A stretch of 64,000 nt of DNA. Origin: Microvirga arabica. GTDB lineage: Bacteria; Pseudomonadota; Alphaproteobacteria; Rhizobiales; Beijerinckiaceae. The notes under the pieces were generated by a model, which saw only the letters and a list, made by a program, of their open reading frames with translations, had not been told where the DNA came from and ran no database searches. The position numbers and the translations under genes are program-made. The DNA lies in contig NZ_JAFBID010000025.1 in NCBI RefSeq assembly GCF_016811235.1, positions 1 to 64,000 of the forward strand, in the 5' to 3' direction. Shown here piece after piece: positions 43,628-52,880 of this stretch. Numbering within the stretch: position 1 is the first letter of the stretch; every line of letters starts with the position of its first letter.

Positions 43628-44692
43628 CTACTCCGCAGCCGCCGCCCTGTCCCGCTGCAGCCAGCCGATCAGGAACGGCAGCACGAGGCCGATGCCGAGA
43701 AATCGCACGAGGTGGTGGATGCCCACATAAAGCGGATCGAGCCCCAGGATGAGGGCGAGAACGGTCATCGCCTCCAGCCCGCCCGGCGCGAAGGCGACCA
43801 GACCGTTGGCGAAGCTGACCCCCGCCAGCCACGCAGCAACGCCTGCAAAGAGCGCCGCCACCACCATGCCGACCGTGAAGGAGCCGAGCGCCGCAATGAA
43901 GGCGCGCTTGAGGGTCGAGCGCTGGATGTTGCGGAACCGCTCGGCGATGAAGAGCCCGATCAGCACGAGGCCGCCGGTTGCAATGACGGGAGGGATCACG
44001 CCGGTGATCCATCCGGTCCCGTGGCTCACCGAACTCATTACTGTCGCGCCGAGCAGGATCGGGGCGGCCACCTTCAACTGCTTGAACACGGCTCCCAAGA
44101 GCAATCCGCCGAGGAGGATGAAAGCCATGCCGCCCGGGCTCTCGATGGGCAAGCCTTCACCGATCAGCGCGCCGGTGTTGCCGCCGTCGCCCGTGAGCAC
44201 GACGAGGCTCGGCAGCAGCGCGATCAGCACGAAGAGACGAAAGTTCTGCACGATGGCGATGGAGGCGACCTCAGCCTTGCGCTCGGCGGCGACGGCAAGA
44301 ACGGTGGACAGCGCGCCCGGCACGGAGGCCAGCACCGCATCAGCCCTGCGCCAGCCCGACATGCGCACGAGCCACGCCGTCGAGGCCGTCGAGATCGCCA
44401 CCACGCCGATCACCAGGAGAATGAGGCTGCCGGGATAGCGGCCCATGGCGCCGATGGCTTCGGGCGTCACCGCCGCGCCCATGGCGGCCCCCGAGATCAG
44501 CATGGCGGCATCGGCGAGAGCACGCGGCAGGGAGACTGCCCATCCGGTGAGTCCCCATAGGGTGGCCGCGATCGCAGCACCGGACAGCCATGCCGCCGGA
44601 ACGCCGAGCCAGTGGAACACGAGCCCGCCGAGGGCGGCGATCAGGATCTGGACGAGATGGGCAAGCACGGGAGGCATCACGGTGTTGCTCAA
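43628..44692 (-). CDS. AbrB-family membrane protein (duplicated AbrB-type permease)
   Basis: A 354-residue, very hydrophobic protein with about 10-11 helices in two similar halves: WLGVPAAWLSGAAIAATL in the first, and later VSFANGLVAFAPGGLEAMTVLA near the end, typical of the membrane AbrB family often labelled ammonia monooxygenase. It is unrelated to the DNA-binding AbrB. Transport is likely, substrate unknown. The TTG start at 44692 has AAAGGG seven bases upstream; ATG 44677 is the alternative. It converges with the RpiR gene, three bases between stops. Confidence 0.82.
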   Translation of the reverse strand: MSNTVMPPVLAHLVQILIAALGGLVFHWLGVPAAWLSGAAIAATLWGLTGWAVSLPRALADAAMLISGAAMGAAVTPEAIGAMGRYPGSLILLVIGVVAISTASTAWLVRMSGWRRADAVLASVPGALSTVLAVAAERKAEVASIAIVQNFRLFVLIALLPSLVVLTGDGGNTGALIGEGLPIESPGGMAFILLGGLLLGAVFKQLKVAAPILLGATVMSSVSHGTGWITGVIPPVIATGGLVLIGLFIAERFRNIQRSTLKRAFIAALGSFTVGMVVAALFAGVAAWLAGVSFANGLVAFAPGGLEAMTVLALILGLDPLYVGIHHLVRFLGIGLVLPFLIGWLQRDRAAAAE

Positions 44693-44777
44693 TGAACGCC
44701 CTTTCCCCGCCGGTCAAATGCCGATGGCGCGCAGAGGCCATGCGGTGGGCGACTACGCGGCGCAGAAAGAGGCTAGG

Positions 44778-45980
44778 CTAGGCCACGAGCCGCGGCAGAG
44801 CCTCGCTGATGCGGCGCACCGCCTCTTCCACATCCTCGGGCTTGCGCAGGTAGCACAGGCGAAGATAGCCCTCGCCCGCCTCGCCGAAAGCGGAGCCCGG
44901 GGCCAGGCCTACATTGGCCTCGTCGATGAGGCGGAAGGCGATGTCCTTGGAGTTCTTGGCGCCCTTGATCTTCAGGAACGCATAGAAGGCGCCGCTCGGC
45001 GGCGGCAGTTCCACGAGGCCGGTGTCGCTCAGCCGCCCGACGATCTCCCGGCCCTGACGGGCCCGGACGATCTGATCGGCCAGGAAGCTCTCGCCCTGCT
45101 CGATGGCCGCCACGCCCGCGCGCTGAACGAAGACCGGCGTTCCCGAGGTCTGATACTGCACGAGATTTTCGATCACCTGTCCCAAAGCCGGCGGAGCCTC
45201 CAGCCAGCCGAGGCGCCAGCCGGTCATGGCCCAGTTCTTGGAGAAGGTCTGGACGAAGATGATCTTGTCCTCCGGCTCCATCACATCCCGGAAGGACGGC
45301 GTGCGCCCGTCGATGGTGAGCGCCGGATCGTGGATGAAGCGGCTGTAGATCTCGTCCGCCACGATCCAAAGCCCGTGACGGCGGGCGAGATCGAGGGCGG
45401 CGCGAAGATCGTCATGGCTTGCCACCCAGCCCGTCGGGTTCGACGGCGAGTTGATGACGAGCACGCGAGTGCGGGGCGTAATCGCCTGTTCGAGCCGCTC
45501 AAAATCGAGATGCCAGCCTTTTTCATCGATGGCCATCGGCACGGGCACGGGGCGCGCTCCGGCAATCGTGATCGCGCCGGCGAAGTTCGGCCAAGCCGGC
45601 GTGGGGATCAGCACTTCGTCGCCATTGCCGGCCAGCATGCGAAAGGCAAGCTGCATGGCCGGCATGCCGCCGGAGGTTACGAAGAAGCGCTCGGGATCGA
45701 AAGCCTTGCGGTAGACCTGCTCGTGATAGCGGGCGATGGCCTGGCGCAGTTCGGGAATGCCGCGCTGGTAGGTGTAGAAGGTCTCGCCCTTGGCGAGCGA
45801 CTGAGCCGCCGCCTCGCAGATGAAGGACGGCGTCGGCAGATCGCCCTCGCCCACCCAGAGCGGAATGATGCCGGGCTTCAGCCGGCCGTAGCTGAACACG
45901 TCGACGATGCCGCTGGTCGGCGCCTGCTCCGCTTCGGGGCGCAGGTTGAGAACGGACGGAATCGACACGGACGCATTCAT
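44778..45980 (-). CDS. Pyridoxal-phosphate aminotransferase (class I/II)
   Basis: A 400-residue fold-type I aminotransferase. The PLP lysine lies in TFSKNWAMTGWRLGWLE, the NSPSNPTGWV block binds cofactor, and the C-terminal Arg is in YLRLCYLRKP. The N-terminal IIPLWVGEGDLPTPSFICEAA matches aspartate/aromatic aminotransferase-like enzymes of alphaproteobacteria. It exchanges the amino group between an amino acid and a keto acid. ATG 45980 has AAGGA about eight bases upstream, so the longer frame is rejected. Confidence 0.9.
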   Translation of the reverse strand: MNASVSIPSVLNLRPEAEQAPTSGIVDVFSYGRLKPGIIPLWVGEGDLPTPSFICEAAAQSLAKGETFYTYQRGIPELRQAIARYHEQVYRKAFDPERFFVTSGGMPAMQLAFRMLAGNGDEVLIPTPAWPNFAGAITIAGARPVPVPMAIDEKGWHLDFERLEQAITPRTRVLVINSPSNPTGWVASHDDLRAALDLARRHGLWIVADEIYSRFIHDPALTIDGRTPSFRDVMEPEDKIIFVQTFSKNWAMTGWRLGWLEAPPALGQVIENLVQYQTSGTPVFVQRAGVAAIEQGESFLADQIVRARQGREIVGRLSDTGLVELPPPSGAFYAFLKIKGAKNSKDIAFRLIDEANVGLAPGSAFGEAGEGYLRLCYLRKPEDVEEAVRRISEALPRLVA

Positions 45981-46094
45981 GGGAGAGTTCCTTGGGAAGC
46001 CGGCGAACAGGGATGGCCCGTTCGGCCCCTCAAGGCAAGCCTCGAATGCGTCGCATAACAAAAGACGAAGGATTCGATCGAAACCGGTGATGGA

Positions 46095-46529
46095 TCAGAG
46101 GCTGCGTCCCGCCTTCATCAGGTCGCGAATTTCAGTCAGGAGCTTCACGTCGGCCGGAATTTCCGTGGGCTTGTCGGCGGTGCCGGTCTTGGCGTCCTCC
46201 GTGCGGCGCAGGCGGTTCATGCCCTTGACCAGCAGAAACAGGATCCAGGCGATGATAATGAAGTTGATGGCAGCGGTGATGAAGCTGCCCCAGGCGAGCA
46301 CGGCGCCCTGGTTCTTGGCCTCCGCCAGGGCCGGTGCCGTCACGGCCTCGGACAGGGGCGTGAAGTAGTTCGTGAAATCGAGGCCCCCAGTGATTGCCCC
46401 GATGACCGGCATGAAGATGTCGCCGACGAGCGAATCCACGATCTTGCTGAAAGCCGCCCCGATGATGATGCCGATGGCGAGATCGACCACATTGCCGCGA
46501 AGCGCAAACTGCTTGAACTCGTTCCACAT
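46095..46529 (-). CDS. mscL: Large-conductance mechanosensitive channel
   Basis: A 144-residue MscL: N-terminal [32 protein letters not shown] forming the gate helix, a periplasmic loop, a second helix [22 protein letters not shown], and the C-terminal helix bundle [11 protein letters not shown]. It opens under membrane tension after osmotic downshift. The gene stands alone between the aminotransferase and VOC genes. Confidence 0.96.
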   Translation of the reverse strand: MWNEFKQFALRGNVVDLAIGIIIGAAFSKIVDSLVGDIFMPVIGAITGGLDFTNYFTPLSEAVTAPALAEAKNQGAVLAWGSFITAAINFIIIAWILFLLVKGMNRLRRTEDAKTGTADKPTEIPADVKLLTEIRDLMKAGRSL

Positions 46530-46586
46530 GGCCGGACCTCCTGCTGCTTGTCTGCCAAGCTTAAGCTGTCCGGCCAGAAGAGTTCG

Positions 46587-47081
46587 TCAAGCGGTGCGGC
46601 TGGCGAGCAGGTTCTGCAGGTCGAGCCGCCGCGTCACCATCTGGAGCTCGCCCTCAGGCGTTCTCGGCCACTGGTCCTGCGGGCGATCCACGTAGAGCTC
46701 GATGCCGTTGCCGTCGGGATCGTTCAGGTAGAGCGCCTCGCTCACCCCGTGATCGCTCGCCCCCTGCAACGGAATGCCGGCTTCGGCCAGACGGTAGAGC
46801 GCATCGGCCAAAGCCGCCCGCGTGGGATAGAGGATCGCCACATGGTAGAGCCCGGTGGTGCCGGGAGGCGGCGGGGACCCGCCCTGGCTCTCCCAGGTAT
46901 TGAGGCCGATGTGGTGGTGATAGCCCCCGGCCGATACGAAGGCCGCCTGGCTGCCGTAGCGCTGCATCAGCTCAAAGCCGAGCACGCCGCAGTAGAAGGC
47001 AAGCGAGCGCTCGAGATCGGCCACCTTGAGATGGACGTGGCCAATCCTGACGCCGGGATCGATGGGCCGAGGGTTCATCAT
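46587..47081 (-). CDS. VOC family protein (ring-cleavage dioxygenase/glyoxalase-like)
   Basis: A 164-residue vicinal oxygen chelate protein with two beta-alpha units: IGHVHLKVADLERSLAFYCGVLGF and GLYHVAILYPTRAALADALYRL, ending in the metal-ligand block LYLNDPDGNGIELYVDRP. Metal ligands would be His, His and Glu. It resembles the N-terminal half of catechol 2,3-dioxygenases. ATG 47081 has GGAG six bases upstream. The doxX gene lies 11 bases upstream on the same strand. Confidence 0.88.
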   Translation of the reverse strand: MMNPRPIDPGVRIGHVHLKVADLERSLAFYCGVLGFELMQRYGSQAAFVSAGGYHHHIGLNTWESQGGSPPPPGTTGLYHVAILYPTRAALADALYRLAEAGIPLQGASDHGVSEALYLNDPDGNGIELYVDRPQDQWPRTPEGELQMVTRRLDLQNLLASRTA

Positions 47082-47092
47082 CACGGTCTCCT

Positions 47093-47527
47093 TCAAGCGG
47101 AACGCGTGGCCAACGAAGGAGCAGTCTTCGCCGATCCGGCGCGCACCGCAAGAGCGCCGTCACCCAGAAGAGCCTGAGCCGCGAGGGCCGCGATCCAGAA
47201 AGCGAGGAATTCCCAGCCGCCGTTCGGGTTGCTGAAGAAGAAGCCGGCCTTGCCGTGAACGAACACGATAGCGCCAAGGAGGATCGGGATCAGGGCCAGG
47301 GACACCCAGCGGGTGAACAGACCGAGGATCAGGGCAATGCCACCAAGCGCTTCCGCCGCGATGGTCAGGTAAGCGAGAGCCGGCGGCAGGCCGAGGCTGC
47401 CGAAGAACTGGGCGGCGCCAGCAGGGGTGAACACGAAAACCTTGAGACCGGCATGGGCCAGAAACAGGACGCCGAGGGTGATGCGCAGGACCAGGGCGGC
47501 ATAGGGGGCAGTGCGGGTGTCGATCAT
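47093..47527 (-). CDS. DoxX family membrane protein
   Basis: A 144-residue protein with four membrane helices: ALVLRITLGVLFLAHAGLKVFVF at the start, LAYLTIAAEALGGIALILGL, LALIPILLGAIVFVHGKAG and a last helix. DoxX proteins are quinone-linked or thiol-stress membrane proteins. It is divergent from a LysR gene, with a palindromic operator between them, and forms a probable two-gene unit with the VOC gene. Confidence 0.9.
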   Translation of the reverse strand: MIDTRTAPYAALVLRITLGVLFLAHAGLKVFVFTPAGAAQFFGSLGLPPALAYLTIAAEALGGIALILGLFTRWVSLALIPILLGAIVFVHGKAGFFFSNPNGGWEFLAFWIAALAAQALLGDGALAVRAGSAKTAPSLATRSA

Positions 47528-47572
47528 CGGAATGTCTCCAGAGAGGAGCCTTCATATGATCTCAAACTAATG

Positions 47573-47589
47573 GTAGGATAATATCCTAC
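47573..47589. promoter_or_regulatory. Palindromic LysR-type operator
   Basis: GTAGGAT (47573-47579) and ATCCTAC (47583-47589) form a perfect seven-base inverted repeat with spacer AAT, midway between doxX and the LysR gene. It contains the T-N11-A pattern. Confidence 0.75.
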
Positions 47590-47627
47590 ATTGAATATCA
47601 GTTCACACCCGCGGAGTGAGGCTGTTC

Positions 47628-48542
47628 ATGCTCGACCGTGTCACCAGCATGCAGGTCTTCGTTCGTGTCGCAGCCCTCGGCAGCTTCTCGGCGGCGGCAC
47701 GGGCCCTCAATCTCTCTCAGACCATGGTGACAAAGCATGTGGCTGCCCTTGAGGACAGGCTCGGGGTCAAGCTGCTGCATCGCTCCACCCGCAAGCTGGT
47801 GCTGACCGAGGGTGGACGGAACTATCTCACGGCTTGCGAGCGCATCCTGGCCGAAATCGAGGAGGCGGAGGCCTCCGCCAGCCTCGATCGGATTGAACCG
47901 AGGGGAACGTTGCGGCTCAACGTTCCCCTCACCTTCGGCTTTCGTCACATCGCCCCGGCCCTCCCTGAATTCACCCGTATCCATCCGGCCGTCTCCTTCG
48001 ATCTGGGTCTCGCCGACCGCTTCGTGGATCTGATCGAGGAAGGGTGGGACCTGGCAATCCGGATCGGGCGGCTGAAGGATTCGAGCCTTGTCGCACGGCG
48101 CATTGCCCCCTGCCGCACTGTGGTCTGCGCCGCTCCCTCCTACCTGAAGGAGCATGGAACGCCGGAAAAGCTCGACGATCTCGCCCGGCACAATTGCCTC
48201 GGCTACACTCTGCCTAGCGCCATCGGGGCGAACCGCTGGACCTTCGGCCAGGATGGCGAAATCACCGTGCCGGTGCAGGGCAATCTGCGGGCCAATAACG
48301 GCGATGCTCTGCTGGCTGCGGCCGTTGCCGGCCAGGGGCTGATCTATCAGCCCACCTTCATCGTCGGAGATTGCCTGCGCGACGGCCGGCTCGTGCGCGT
48401 GCTCGACACCTACCCAACTTACCAGCCGGGCATCCATGCCGTCCTCCCCTCGGGCCGACAGGCCCCGGCGAAGGTTCGTGCCTTTACCGCTTTTCTTGCA
48501 GAGCGCTTTGGGCCAGAGCCCGATTGGGACCGGGGCCTTTGA
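47628..48542 (+). CDS. LysR-family transcriptional regulator
   Basis: A 304-residue LysR regulator. The HTH is MQVFVRVAALGSFSAAARALNLSQTMVTKHVAALEDRLGVKLLHRSTRKL in outline, followed by a two-lobed effector domain. It most resembles the group with a short linker and ERGTLRLNVPLTFG-type effector start. It should control the divergent doxX-VOC pair through the palindrome at 47573-47589. ATG 47628 has GAGG about eight bases upstream; a GTG at 47616 is rejected. Confidence 0.93.
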   Translation: MLDRVTSMQVFVRVAALGSFSAAARALNLSQTMVTKHVAALEDRLGVKLLHRSTRKLVLTEGGRNYLTACERILAEIEEAEASASLDRIEPRGTLRLNVPLTFGFRHIAPALPEFTRIHPAVSFDLGLADRFVDLIEEGWDLAIRIGRLKDSSLVARRIAPCRTVVCAAPSYLKEHGTPEKLDDLARHNCLGYTLPSAIGANRWTFGQDGEITVPVQGNLRANNGDALLAAAVAGQGLIYQPTFIVGDCLRDGRLVRVLDTYPTYQPGIHAVLPSGRQAPAKVRAFTAFLAERFGPEPDWDRGL

Positions 48543-48612
48543 CCGGCGCGGTGGCCTTCGTACCCATTACCGGCTAAAGCTAAGTGACGTCTGTTTTCGA
48601 GGGTTCACGCCT

Positions 48613-51600
48613 ATGGTCGCCACCTGGGCCGTCGTGTTGTCGGCACTGGTCTATCTCTGCTTCCTGTTCACGGTGGCCTATTGGGGCGACAACTGGGGAC
48701 GACGCTTCGTTCAGGGGCCGGCCCGCTCGACCATCGCGGCCCTCGCGCTCGCGGTCTACTGCACGTCCTGGACCTTCTTCGGATCGGTCGGGCTCGCCAG
48801 CCATTCGGGCTTCGACTTTCTCGCCATCTATATCGGGCCGATCCTGGTGATCGGCTTAGGGTTTCCGCTCGTCGCCCGGGTGGTGCGCGTGGCGAAGACC
48901 CAGAACATCTCGTCCATCGCCGATTTCGTCGCTGCCCGCTACGGCAAGAGCGAAAGGGTGGCGGCCCTCGTCAGCCTCATCGCCCTCATCGGCTCTGTGC
49001 CCTACATCGCCCTGCAGCTCAAAGCCGTCTCATCGTCGCTCGACGTATTCCTCACGGCGGCAAACGGCTCATCCCTGACCCAACTGCCGGTCCTCGGCGA
49101 TCTGGCTCTCGTGGTCGCTCTCGTTCTGGCGGGCTTCGCCGTCGCCTTCGGCACGCGCCACACGGATGCGACTGCACACCAGAACGGCCTCCTCCTTGCC
49201 ATCTCCATCGAATCCCTGGTGAAGCTGATCGCCTTCCTGATCGTCGGCGGCTACATCACCTTCGTGATGTTCGGCGGCTACGACGACATCGTTCAGCGCC
49301 TCAACGCGCAGGGCACCACCTCCGCCCTGATGGAGCGGACATCGGGCTTCGGCAGCTACATTACGCTCATCCTGCTCTCGACCTGCGCCACCCTTCTGCT
49401 GCCGCGCCAGTTCCATGTCACCGTGGTCGAGAACCACGACATCGCGGACCTGAAGCGCGCGGCCTGGCTGTTTCCGCTCTATCTGGTTCTCATCAACCTC
49501 TTCGTCGTGCCCATCGCCCTGGCCGGTATGGCGGCCTTCCCCGAGGGAACCATCGACCGGGACATGACGGTGCTGGCGCTGCCGCTGATGGACAACGCCG
49601 GCACGCTGGCGGTGATCGCCTTCCTCGGCGGATTCTCGGCGGCCACCGCCATGGTGATCGTCGACTCCGTCGCCGTGGCGGTGATGATCTCGAACCATCT
49701 GGTCATGCCCATCGTGCTGCGGCGGCGCGCCTTTGCGGGCATCGACCCCGGCAGCTTCGTGATCGGCGTCAGGCGCATCTCCATCGTTCTCGTCATCCTG
49801 CTGGGCTACGCCTATTACCGCGCCTCAGGGGAAGCGGCGCTCGCGGCCATCGGGCTCCTCTCCTTTGCGGCCATCGCCCAGGTTGCGCCCGCATTCCTTG
49901 GCGGCCTCATCTGGTCGCGCGGCACGGCGCTTGGCGCCAGCGTCGGCCTCGTGGTCGGCTTCATCACCTGGGCCTACACGCTCCTCCTGCCGAGCCTCGT
50001 CTGGGACCGCGTGTTCTGGTCGGATGTGGTCGTCACAGGCCCGTTCGGCATCACGGCCTTGAAGCCCACATCCCTGTTCGGGGTCGACCTGCCCCAGCTC
50101 ACCCATGGCGTCGTCTGGAGCCTGACACTCAACATCCTCTGCTACATCGCCTTCTCCCTGTGGCGGCCCGTAACGGCCATGGAGCAGATCCAGGCCAATG
50201 TCTTCCTCGGCGAGGCGGCGGCCTCGGCCGCGCCGAGCTTCCGCCTGTTCCGCGCCAGCGTGAGCGTCGGCGAGTTGCGCGCCACCGTTGCCCGCTATCT
50301 CGGCGAGGAGCGCACGGCCCGGTCGTTCGAGGGGTTCGCCCATAGCCGCGGACAAAATCTGGATACGCGCGCCGAGGCGGACATCCATCTCCTGCGTTAT
50401 GCGGAGCACCTTCTGGCCTCGGCCATCGGCACCGCCTCGTCCCGGCTCGCGCTGTCGCTTCTGCTGCGCCGCCGCACCGTCTCCACGGAAGCCGCCCTCA
50501 AGCTGCTGGACGATGCCTCGGCGGCCATCCAGCACAGCCGCGACCTTCTCCAGCACGCACTCAACTATGCCAAGCAGGGCATCACGGTGATCGACAGCGA
50601 CCTGCGGCTGCTCGCATGGAACCAGGCCTTCCTCGACCTCTACGACATGCCGCCCAACTTCGTGCAGGTGGGAATCGGCATGGAGCAGATCGTGCGCTAC
50701 AACGCCTCGCGCGGTTCTTACGGTCCGGGCAGGATCGAGGATCTCGTGGCGGCGCGCCTCCACTCCTTCCGCCACGATGTGGAGCCGGTGCGCCTCAGGC
50801 TCTATCCTTCCGGCAAGGTCATCGAGATCCGCTCGAACCTTCTGCCCGATGGCGGCCACGTGACCACCTACACGGATGTGACCGAAACTGTTCTCGCCGA
50901 AGAGGCGAGCCGTCGCGCCAACGAAACCTTGGAGCAGCGGGTGCGTGAGCGGACCGAGGAACTCACGCGCCTCAACGAGGCGCTGCGGAACGCCAAGGCG
51001 GAAGCCGATGAGGCCAACATCTCCAAGACACGCTTCCTCGCAGCCGCCTCGCACGACATCCTGCAGCCGCTCAACGCGGCCCGCCTTTATGCCACCTCGC
51101 TCGTGGAGCGCGATCGCGAAGCGGGCGACGTGACGCTGGCGGAAAACATCGACGCGTCGTTGGATGCCGTCGAGGAGATCCTCACGGCCATTCTCGACAT
51201 CTCGCGCCTCGATACGGGCGCCATGAAACCACAATGGTCGAGCTTCCGTGTCGACGAGATGTTCCGCCAGCTGCAGCGCGAGTTCGAGCCGGTGGCCAGG
51301 GCCAAGAACCTGAAGCTCGCCTTCGTCCCCTCTTCCCTGACGGTGCGATCCGACCGACGCCTCATGCGCCGTCTACTGCAGAACCTGATCTCCAACGCGA
51401 TCAAATACACGCCTTCGGGACGCGTGCTCGTCGGCGCGCGCCGGCGCGCCGGACATCTCGTTCTCGAGGTCTGGGATACCGGTCTCGGCATTCCGTCCTC
51501 CAAGCAGCGCGTTGTCTTCCGCGAGTTCCAGCGTTTAGACCAGGGCATGAAGGTGGCGCGCGGCCTGGGGCTGGGCCTCTCCATCGTCGAGCGCATCGGT

Positions 51601-52122
51601 CGCGTGCTCAAGCACCCGATCACGCTGAACTCCGAGGTCGGGCGCGGTTCCGTGTTCCGGGTCGAAGTGCCTGTGGTCGCCGCTCTTCCGGCGACGGCCG
51701 CGGCGCCCGAGCCGCCGAAGGCTCCGGCAACCGTGCTGTCGGGCCTGCGCGTGCTGGTCATCGACAACGAGCCCGCCATTCTAGAAGGCATGCGTCTTCT
51801 GCTCACGGGATGGGGCTGCGAGGTGTGGACCGCGTCGGACCTCGAAACGGCCCATCAGGCCCTGCGCACGCACAAGGGGCTGCCGGAGGTCATTATCGCC
51901 GACTACCACCTCGACGACACGGACGGTCTCGAACTGATCAAGGCCCTGCGGTGGAAAACGCAGGTCGACACGCCCGCCGTGCTCGTGACGGCCGACCGCA
52001 CGCCCGCCGTCCGCGAAGCCGCCGCCGCCATGAACATCCATGTTCTCAACAAGCCGCTGAAGCCTGCGGCCTTCCGGGCGCTGCTGACCCAATGGCGGGC
52101 CACCCGGGTGGCGGCGGAATAA
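48613..52122 (+). CDS. Hybrid sensor histidine kinase with an N-terminal sodium/solute symporter domain
   Basis: A 1169-residue protein. Residues about 1-520 form a 12-13-helix SSS/PutP-like domain. A PAS domain (about 660-770, GITVIDSDLRLLAWNQAFLDLYDMP) and a coiled coil follow. The kinase core has H-box ASHDILQPLNAARL with His about 814, then an N/G-box ATPase (LISNAIKYTPSG, GLGLSIVER). The C-terminal receiver has the phospho-Asp near 1097 in IIADYHLDD. Such CbrA/NahK-like kinases may link solute uptake to signalling. ATG 48613 is chosen because it starts the first helix. No cognate regulator gene is adjacent. Confidence 0.93.
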   Translation: MVATWAVVLSALVYLCFLFTVAYWGDNWGRRFVQGPARSTIAALALAVYCTSWTFFGSVGLASHSGFDFLAIYIGPILVIGLGFPLVARVVRVAKTQNISSIADFVAARYGKSERVAALVSLIALIGSVPYIALQLKAVSSSLDVFLTAANGSSLTQLPVLGDLALVVALVLAGFAVAFGTRHTDATAHQNGLLLAISIESLVKLIAFLIVGGYITFVMFGGYDDIVQRLNAQGTTSALMERTSGFGSYITLILLSTCATLLLPRQFHVTVVENHDIADLKRAAWLFPLYLVLINLFVVPIALAGMAAFPEGTIDRDMTVLALPLMDNAGTLAVIAFLGGFSAATAMVIVDSVAVAVMISNHLVMPIVLRRRAFAGIDPGSFVIGVRRISIVLVILLGYAYYRASGEAALAAIGLLSFAAIAQVAPAFLGGLIWSRGTALGASVGLVVGFITWAYTLLLPSLVWDRVFWSDVVVTGPFGITALKPTSLFGVDLPQLTHGVVWSLTLNILCYIAFSLWRPVTAMEQIQANVFLGEAAASAAPSFRLFRASVSVGELRATVARYLGEERTARSFEGFAHSRGQNLDTRAEADIHLLRYAEHLLASAIGTASSRLALSLLLRRRTVSTEAALKLLDDASAAIQHSRDLLQHALNYAKQGITVIDSDLRLLAWNQAFLDLYDMPPNFVQVGIGMEQIVRYNASRGSYGPGRIEDLVAARLHSFRHDVEPVRLRLYPSGKVIEIRSNLLPDGGHVTTYTDVTETVLAEEASRRANETLEQRVRERTEELTRLNEALRNAKAEADEANISKTRFLAAASHDILQPLNAARLYATSLVERDREAGDVTLAENIDASLDAVEEILTAILDISRLDTGAMKPQWSSFRVDEMFRQLQREFEPVARAKNLKLAFVPSSLTVRSDRRLMRRLLQNLISNAIKYTPSGRVLVGARRRAGHLVLEVWDTGLGIPSSKQRVVFREFQRLDQGMKVARGLGLGLSIVERIGRVLKHPITLNSEVGRGSVFRVEVPVVAALPATAAAPEPPKAPATVLSGLRVLVIDNEPAILEGMRLLLTGWGCEVWTASDLETAHQALRTHKGLPEVIIADYHLDDTDGLELIKALRWKTQVDTPAVLVTADRTPAVREAAAAMNIHVLNKPLKPAAFRALLTQWRATRVAAE

Positions 52123-52136
52123 AGACAGTTTCCTTC

Positions 52137-52165
52137 GTCATCCCCGGACTTGTTCCGGGGATGAC
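52137..52165. repeat. Palindromic GTCATCCCCGG element, possible bidirectional terminator
   Basis: GTCATCCCCGGA (52137-52148) pairs perfectly with TCCGGGGATGAC (52154-52165), loop of five, between two convergent genes. Its ends match the repeats at 56994 and 58325. Confidence 0.75.
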
Positions 52166-52172
52166 GGGCGTA

Positions 52173-52871
52173 TTAAACGAGCCTCAGGGCCTCATCGACG
52201 GCTGCCACGGCGTGGATCGTCGTGGTGTCGAACAGCGGCACGGCGCTGTCCTCATCCTTCACCAGAAGCATGATCTCGGTGCAGCCGAGAATGACACATT
52301 GAGCGCCGCGCGCGATCAGGCGTGCGATAACCGCGCGATAGGCCTCGCGGGACTCCGTCCTGACCTGCCCGAGCACGAGCTCCTTGTAGATGATCTCATG
52401 CACGACCCGGCGGTCATCCTCGTCCGGCACGATCACGTTAAGGCCGTGGCGCTGCTGCAAGCGGCCTTTGTAGAATTCCTGCTCCATGGTGAAGGCCGTG
52501 CCGAGCAGGCCGACCCGCTCGAAGCCCGAAGCCTTGATCTTCTCGGCCGTGGGATCGGCGATGTGAAGCAGCGGAATGCCAACGGCCGATGAGACTGCGT
52601 CTGCCAAGCGGTGCATGGTGTTGGTGCAGATGACGAGGAAGTCGGCGCCACCGCGCTCCAGCCGGATGGCTGCCTCCTTCATCACCTCTGCAAGCTTGTC
52701 CCATTCACCGTCGTGCTGAAGCCGCTTGATTTCCTCGAAGTCGAACGACCACATCAGGCATTGCGCCGAGTGCACGCCCCCGAGCCGCCGGTTCGTCTCC
52801 TGATTGACAATGCGGTAATACTCGGCCGAGCTTTCCCAACTCATGCCGCCGATGAGCCCAATGGTCTTCAT
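52173..52871 (-). CDS. Aspartate/glutamate racemase family protein
   Basis: A 232-residue cofactor-independent racemase. The two catalytic cysteines are in LVICTNTMHRL and QCVILGCTEIML, and the N-terminal IGLIGGMSWESSAEYYRIVN is the family signature. It racemises aspartate, glutamate or a related amino acid. It follows the isomerase gene by 9 bases on the same strand and converges with the hybrid kinase. Confidence 0.93.
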   Translation of the reverse strand: MKTIGLIGGMSWESSAEYYRIVNQETNRRLGGVHSAQCLMWSFDFEEIKRLQHDGEWDKLAEVMKEAAIRLERGGADFLVICTNTMHRLADAVSSAVGIPLLHIADPTAEKIKASGFERVGLLGTAFTMEQEFYKGRLQQRHGLNVIVPDEDDRRVVHEIIYKELVLGQVRTESREAYRAVIARLIARGAQCVILGCTEIMLLVKDEDSAVPLFDTTTIHAVAAVDEALRLV

Positions 52872-52880
52872 GATGAGCCT

